Part shown: in pieces, positions 6,689 through 10,205 of the stretch
How positions within the stretch are numbered: position 1 is the first letter of the stretch
How the letters are laid out: the number at the start of each line of letters is the position of its first letter
Assembly: GCA_947631485.1 (NCBI GenBank)
Contig: CANRLJ010000022.1
Location: forward strand, 1-10,205
DNA: 10,205 nucleotides
Origin: an uncultured Clostridia bacterium
GTDB lineage: Bacteria; Bacillota; Clostridia; Christensenellales; UBA1242
Direction of reading: 5' to 3'
Notes under the pieces: generated by a model
Told to the model about the DNA's origin: nothing
Database searches by the model: none
Seen by the model: the letters and a program-made list of their open reading frames with translations, nothing else
Program-made: the position numbers and the translations under genes

Positions 6689-6834
6689 GCGAAAAAGTTT
6701 GTCCAAAATGTGGAACATCCGTGAAGGAAATTTTGGAGACGGGCTTTGTTGGCTGTGAAAAATGTTACGATTTGCCAGAAATAAAGGCAGCCATTGACAA
6801 AATCTATGGCGGCAAAAGGCACAAGGCGTCTTAA
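6685..6834 (+). CDS. mcsA: Mini-McsA: 49-residue single zinc-finger McsA-like protein
   Basis: A short gene whose ATG overlaps the tex stop (ATGA at 6685-6688). It encodes MSEKVCPKCG...GCEKCYD...KRHKAS. The Cys pattern C6-x2-C9-x14-C24-x2-C27, with the Gly before C24 and Tyr after C27, matches the second zinc finger of Bacillus McsA (CPKCG...GCSECY, also 14 residues between pairs). The following helix and the GGKRHKA tail resemble the stretch after it in McsA. McsA is the zinc-binding activator of the arginine kinase McsB and normally has about 180 residues: a first zinc finger, this second one, and a C-terminal UVR motif. Here only the central module remains. No candidate for the missing parts was seen nearby. 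With mcsB and clpC downstream, a McsB-partner role is a reasonable inference, although another small zinc-ribbon function cannot be excluded. Confidence 0.75.
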   Translation: MSEKVCPKCGTSVKEILETGFVGCEKCYDLPEIKAAIDKIYGGKRHKAS

Positions 6835-6843
6835 AAGGAGCAT

Positions 6844-6850
6844 TTGGAGG
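6844..6850 (+). promoter_or_regulatory. Second of two tandem ribosome binding sites before the kinase gene
   Basis: TTGGAGG ends 4 bases before the ATG at 6855. Another AAAAGGAG lies at 6833-6840, overlapping the mini-mcsA stop, 14 bases from the same ATG. The nearer site decides the start. The farther one may reflect an older start position, or the ancestral ribosome binding site of the gene that once followed mcsA. Confidence 0.5.
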
Positions 6851-6854
6851 CAAT

Positions 6855-7361
6855 ATGAACAATTTGTATCTGATTACAGGCCCTGCAGGCGTCGGCAAAA
6901 GCACAATCTCGAAGAGTTTGGCGAGCGCTCTTGAAAAAAGCGTACTAATTGAAGGTGACGACATCTATCATTTGGTGGTTGGTGGATATGTCAGCCCGTG
7001 GAAAGATGGAAATCATCTGAAATTCTTTTGGAAAAATTGTCAAGATTCGGTTCGAAACAGCATTAAAGCGGGTTATGATGTGGTTTTCAATTATATCATT
7101 TCAAAAAAAGACTTGGCAAGATGGAAAAGATGTTTCAAAGATTATAAAATTAAATTTGTGGTTTTGATTGTTGATGAAAAAACTTTGATTGAAAGAGACA
7201 AACAAAGGCCTGTTGACTGTCAAATGGGCGAAAGGAGTTTAATCCTTTTAAGAGAGGTGCTTGAAGAGAATTTTGATGAACACAATATTTTGAATTCAAG
7301 CAAACTTAACATCAAACAAACAACACAAAAAATACTTCAAGATGACAGATTTTTGATTTAA
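6855..7361 (+). CDS. Small P-loop kinase (AAA_33-like) inserted between mcsA and mcsB
   Basis: The 168-residue protein has a Walker A motif GPAGVGKST at 9-17, an acidic EGDDIYHL segment at 33-40 as in small-molecule kinases of the gluconate/shikimate kinase type, and a hydrophobic strand FVVLIVDE (101-108). A lid-like segment RDKQRPVDCQMGER (114-127) supplies likely phosphate-contacting arginines. This fits AAA_33-like P-loop phosphotransferases in the cytoplasm; the acceptor (sugar, nucleoside, antibiotic or other) cannot be deduced. It lies 20 bases after mini-mcsA and 12 before mcsB, so it is probably co-transcribed with both. Its base composition looks more A/T-rich (many ATT, AAT and AAA codons) than tex or clpC, which suggests later insertion into an old mcsA-mcsB pair. 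A toxin-like or antibiotic-modifying role is possible but unsupported. Confidence 0.7.
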   Translation: MNNLYLITGPAGVGKSTISKSLASALEKSVLIEGDDIYHLVVGGYVSPWKDGNHLKFFWKNCQDSVRNSIKAGYDVVFNYIISKKDLARWKRCFKDYKIKFVVLIVDEKTLIERDKQRPVDCQMGERSLILLREVLEENFDEHNILNSSKLNIKQTTQKILQDDRFLI

Positions 7362-7373
7362 AAGGAATAGAGT

Positions 7374-8387
7374 TTGAGCGAAGAGTTTGAGGACATTGCA
7401 ATTTCATCCAGAATCAGGCTGGCACGAAATGTGTCAGGCTTTAATTTTTTCACAAAACTTACAAATGACAAGGATGCGGAATTTATTGTTCGTGCCATTT
7501 CAAATGCAATAGCCAAGTTTGACGACTTGGAAATTTTCAAACTGAAAAACCTTACTCTAAACGAGTGCAACGCCTTGCTTGAAAGGCACATCATAAGCAA
7601 AGAACTCATAGAAAACAAAGACATCTCTGCCGTGGCGCTTTCGCCAGACGAACACCTCATCATCATGATGAACGAAGAGGACCACATAAGAGAGCAGTGC
7701 ATTGTGAACGGATTTAACCTCTACAAGCCGTTTCGAGAGATAAAGCGTTTTGATGACCTCTTGCTTTCTGAGGTTGATGTGGCATATTCAAATGAATATG
7801 GCTTCATCACTTCAAGTCCAGCAAACCTTGGCACAGGCATGAGGGCATCAGTCTTACTTTTCTTGCCTGCCATTGTGCGAAACGGAGATATCGAACTCAT
7901 CAAAAAAGAGGCACGCTCGCTTGGACATACTGTGCGTGGGCTTTATGGCGAGGGCACACAAAATTATGGGGCATTTTATCAAATCTCAAATCAAAACTCG
8001 TTGGGGCTTTCGGAAGAGGAGATAATTGACAAGGTTTCGGACTATGTCTTTCAAATTTGCGAGATGGAAATGTCCGCCAGAGAAGACATCCTTGCGGCAA
8101 GTCACGACAAACTGATTGACGAGGTTTACAGGTGTTTGGGAGAACTTGAGGAGTGCTTTTTGCTTGATGAAAAAGAAATGCTTGAAAAACTTTCGCTCAT
8201 CAAGTTTGGGCATGTGTTGGGCTTTTTGAAGATAAGTGATGTCAGGGCGTTTGACAAACTTTCGATTGAGGGGCAAAGTGCAAATTTGCGAGAAATTGAA
8301 AATTTTTCAGATATTAAGCAGGAAGATTTGAAAAGAAGTGAGTATATAAATAAAAAAATAAAAGAATTGGTTTCAAAAACCAAATAA
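7374..8387 (+). CDS. mcsB: Protein arginine kinase McsB
   Basis: McsB belongs to the phosphagen-kinase fold and phosphorylates arginine side chains, tagging proteins for ClpC-ClpP. Recognisable segments in this 337-residue protein are ISSRIRLARNV (10-20), MNEEDHIREQC (99-109), ITSSPANLGTGMRAS (145-159) and VRGLYGEGTQNYGAFYQISNQ (187-207). The N-terminus is about 15 residues shorter than in Bacillus. The start is TTG: an in-frame TAG lies two codons upstream, no other nearby start exists, and AAAGGA (7361-7366) is 7 bases away. Two oddities: the conserved reactive Cys of TSCP (C167 in B. subtilis McsB) is S148, and the C-terminal RDxxRA phosphoarginine-sensing motif reads EDLKRS (317-322). ATP- and Arg-binding segments look otherwise intact. 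It lies 13 bases before clpC. Confidence 0.93.
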   Translation: MSEEFEDIAISSRIRLARNVSGFNFFTKLTNDKDAEFIVRAISNAIAKFDDLEIFKLKNLTLNECNALLERHIISKELIENKDISAVALSPDEHLIIMMNEEDHIREQCIVNGFNLYKPFREIKRFDDLLLSEVDVAYSNEYGFITSSPANLGTGMRASVLLFLPAIVRNGDIELIKKEARSLGHTVRGLYGEGTQNYGAFYQISNQNSLGLSEEEIIDKVSDYVFQICEMEMSAREDILAASHDKLIDEVYRCLGELEECFLLDEKEMLEKLSLIKFGHVLGFLKISDVRAFDKLSIEGQSANLREIENFSDIKQEDLKRSEYINKKIKELVSKTK

Positions 8388-8400
8388 AAGGGGTGAAAAA

Positions 8401-10205
8401 ATGGCTTTAAATAACAGTTTGTTTTCAGACAGCATCGAAAAAGTTATTAAAAACGCAAGCAAAATTGCGCTTAGATTTGGAAGCAACCTTGTTGGAACAG
8501 AGCACATATTGTATGGGCTTGTCAGTGTTTCGGACTGCACGGCAAGCAAACTTTTGGGCGGCTATGGAGTGACGGAAGCGGCACTGTTTGAGGTGTTTGA
8601 AGAGTCCTCAAGCGGCGTTACACTTTTTGGAAGCGTGGAACTCACTCCACGAACAAAAGAGTTGTTTCAAGTGGCTCAGCAGGTTGCAATGGACATGGGG
8701 CACTCATTTATTGGCACAGAGCACCTTCTTCTTGCAATTCTTTCAAACAAAAGTTGTTATGCCACAAGAATTTTGGAAAGCATTTTCAATGTCAATGTTG
8801 AGGAATTGAAAGTTAAGGTTATGTCAACCTTGCAGATTTCTCGAGGTGAGCCAAACAAAGCCCAAGAAGAAAAAAAGAGCCAAGTTGGAAGCAATTTGCC
8901 TGAAAAACTGTTGGAAATGGGCAGTGACATCACCTTGAAGGCAAGACAGCACAAACTTGACCCAGTCATTGGCAGAGAGGACGAAATTCAAAGACTGATT
9001 GAAATTCTTTGCAGAAAGACAAAAAATAACCCATGCCTCATCGGAGAGGCAGGTGTCGGCAAGACTGCTGTTGTTGAGGGGCTTGCACAGGCGATTGCAA
9101 GTGGGGATGTTCCAGAGCAACTGAAAGATAAAAACATCTTTGCACTTGAAATTGGTGGACTTATGGCAGGCACAAAATATCGTGGCCAGATGGAAGAAAA
9201 ACTGAAAGACACCATCGAAACAATCATTGAAAACGGAAACATTATTGTGTTTATTGATGAAATTCACACTTTGGCGCAGGCAGGAAGCGAGAAGGGGGAA
9301 ACCAGCCCTGCGGACATGCTTAAACCATACCTTGCAAGAGGAGAACTGCAAACCATCGGTGCAACAACCACAGATGAATACCGAAAATACATCGAAACCG
9401 ACAAGGCATTGGAGCGAAGATTTCAGCCTGTGATGGTCAATCCTCCATCGGTTGAACAAACCATAGAAATTTTGAGGGGACTGAAAGACACCTATGAGGC
9501 GTTCCACAACATAATCATCACAAATGAGGCCATTGAGGCGGCAGCCAATTTGTCGGACAGATATATTTCCGACAGAAGTTTGCCGGACAAGGCGATTGAC
9601 CTTATTGATGAGGCATGTTCTCGTGCAAAGGTCAACTTCACCCTAAAGCCACAAAAGGTGAGAGATTTGGAGGACAAGATTAAAACTTTGTCAGCAAGCA
9701 GAGATGAGGCATCACTGCAAAGAAACTATGAAAAAGCGGCAAAGTTGCAGTCTGAAATCATCAATTTGGAAAACGACCTGAAGGCACACAACGATTCCAT
9801 TGTAAAAAAGAGTGGCAGCAATCAGATTGGAGAAAACGAAATTGCAGAAGTTGTTTCAAAGTGGACAGGAATTCCTGTTACAAAACTGACAGAGGGCGAA
9901 AAGGAAAAACTTGTTCATTTGGAGGAAATTTTGCACAAGCGTGTTGTTGGGCAAAATGAGGCAATAAACGCTGTTTCAAAGGCAATCAGGCGTGCAAGAG
10001 TGGGGCTTCAAGACAATAAACGACCAATCGGCTCTTTCTTGTTTATGGGTCCAACCGGTGTCGGCAAGACCGAACTTTCAAAGGCGATTGCAGAGGCGTT
10101 GTTTGACAACGAAAACAACATTATTCGAATTGATATGAGCGAATATATGGAAAGCCACACTGTTTCAAAACTCATCGGCTCGCCTCCGGGATATGTTGGC
10201 TTTGA
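8401..10205 (+). CDS. clpC: ATP-dependent Clp protease ATP-binding subunit ClpC (partial, 3' end missing)
   Basis: The open frame runs off the right edge after 601 codons; ClpC is about 810 residues. ClpC is an AAA+ unfoldase that feeds proteins to ClpP. The N-domain (about 1-145) has two Clp_N repeats, each with GTEH (E34 and E107), equivalent to the two Glu that bind phosphoarginine in Bacillus ClpC. D1 has Walker A GEAGVGKT (215-222), Walker B IIVFIDE (281-287) and the Arg-finger region ALERRF (336-341). The middle domain contains a UVR-like YEKAAKLQSEI (443-453), which identifies ClpC rather than ClpB or ClpA. D2 Walker A is GPTGVGKT (550-557), followed by the start of the SPPGYVG pore-loop region. 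The ATG follows AAGGGGTGA (8388-8396). It is the last visible gene of the mcs cluster. Confidence 0.97.
   Translation, partial: MALNNSLFSDSIEKVIKNASKIALRFGSNLVGTEHILYGLVSVSDCTASKLLGGYGVTEAALFEVFEESSSGVTLFGSVELTPRTKELFQVAQQVAMDMGHSFIGTEHLLLAILSNKSCYATRILESIFNVNVEELKVKVMSTLQISRGEPNKAQEEKKSQVGSNLPEKLLEMGSDITLKARQHKLDPVIGREDEIQRLIEILCRKTKNNPCLIGEAGVGKTAVVEGLAQAIASGDVPEQLKDKNIFALEIGGLMAGTKYRGQMEEKLKDTIETIIENGNIIVFIDEIHTLAQAGSEKGETSPADMLKPYLARGELQTIGATTTDEYRKYIETDKALERRFQPVMVNPPSVEQTIEILRGLKDTYEAFHNIIITNEAIEAAANLSDRYISDRSLPDKAIDLIDEACSRAKVNFTLKPQKVRDLEDKIKTLSASRDEASLQRNYEKAAKLQSEIINLENDLKAHNDSIVKKSGSNQIGENEIAEVVSKWTGIPVTKLTEGEKEKLVHLEEILHKRVVGQNEAINAVSKAIRRARVGLQDNKRPIGSFLFMGPTGVGKTELSKAIAEALFDNENNIIRIDMSEYMESHTVSKLIGSPPGYVGF

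Noticed and set aside
6600..8400. Possible CtsR or CIRCE operators inside the mcs cluster
   Set aside because: Only isolated GTCAAA or TTTGAC hexamers inside genes were seen, never the tandem heptad or the CIRCE inverted repeat.
8824..9507. Long minus-strand open frame of 227 codons opposite clpC
   Set aside because: It is antisense to highly conserved ClpC sequence, has Cys/Phe/Asn-rich low-information content typical of a shadow frame, and matches no family.

Overview
The window looks like a chromosomal segment of a low-GC Gram-positive bacterium (Firmicutes, probably an uncultured clostridium-like gut lineage). The evidence is the AT-rich intergenic DNA, strong AGGAGG-type ribosome binding sites, a TTG start, and above all the McsA/McsB/ClpC protein-arginine phosphorylation genes, which are typical of Firmicutes. 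TGA is used as a stop, so this is not the Mycoplasma code. No tRNA, rRNA, CRISPR array or insertion sequence was seen.

Layout. (1) Positions 1-957 hold the end of a DUF2207-type membrane protein with a Gly-rich tail, then a flavin reductase-like FMN protein. (2) The flavin reductase converges on a minus-strand sugar-nucleotidyltransferase-like gene (978-1889), and one hairpin serves as a bidirectional terminator overlapping both stop codons. (3) A divergent promoter region (1890-1993) with a 16-bp palindrome separates that gene from a complete iron-containing alcohol dehydrogenase (1994-3193). (4) An A/T-tract-rich spacer (about 3184-3282) and a sigma-A-type promoter (about 3333-3362) precede a tight co-directional cluster that runs off the right edge: an amidohydrolase-fold protein without its metal ligands, tex (split by a one-base frameshift), a 49-residue mini-McsA, a P-loop kinase, mcsB, and clpC (cut by the window end).

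How the genes fit together. In Bacillus the order is ctsR-mcsA-mcsB-clpC: McsB phosphorylates arginines, McsA activates McsB, and ClpC recognises phosphoarginine and feeds the tagged protein to ClpP. Here ctsR is not next to the operon, McsA is reduced to its second zinc finger, and a small P-loop kinase sits between mcsA and mcsB. McsB has Ser in place of the reactive active-site Cys and a degraded RDxxRA phosphoarginine-sensing motif. ClpC keeps the two N-domain Glu residues that bind phosphoarginine and its UVR-like middle domain. The most interesting content is this reduced, rearranged arginine-phosphorylation operon, together with the amidohydrolase-like protein that heads the cluster with every metal-binding position substituted.
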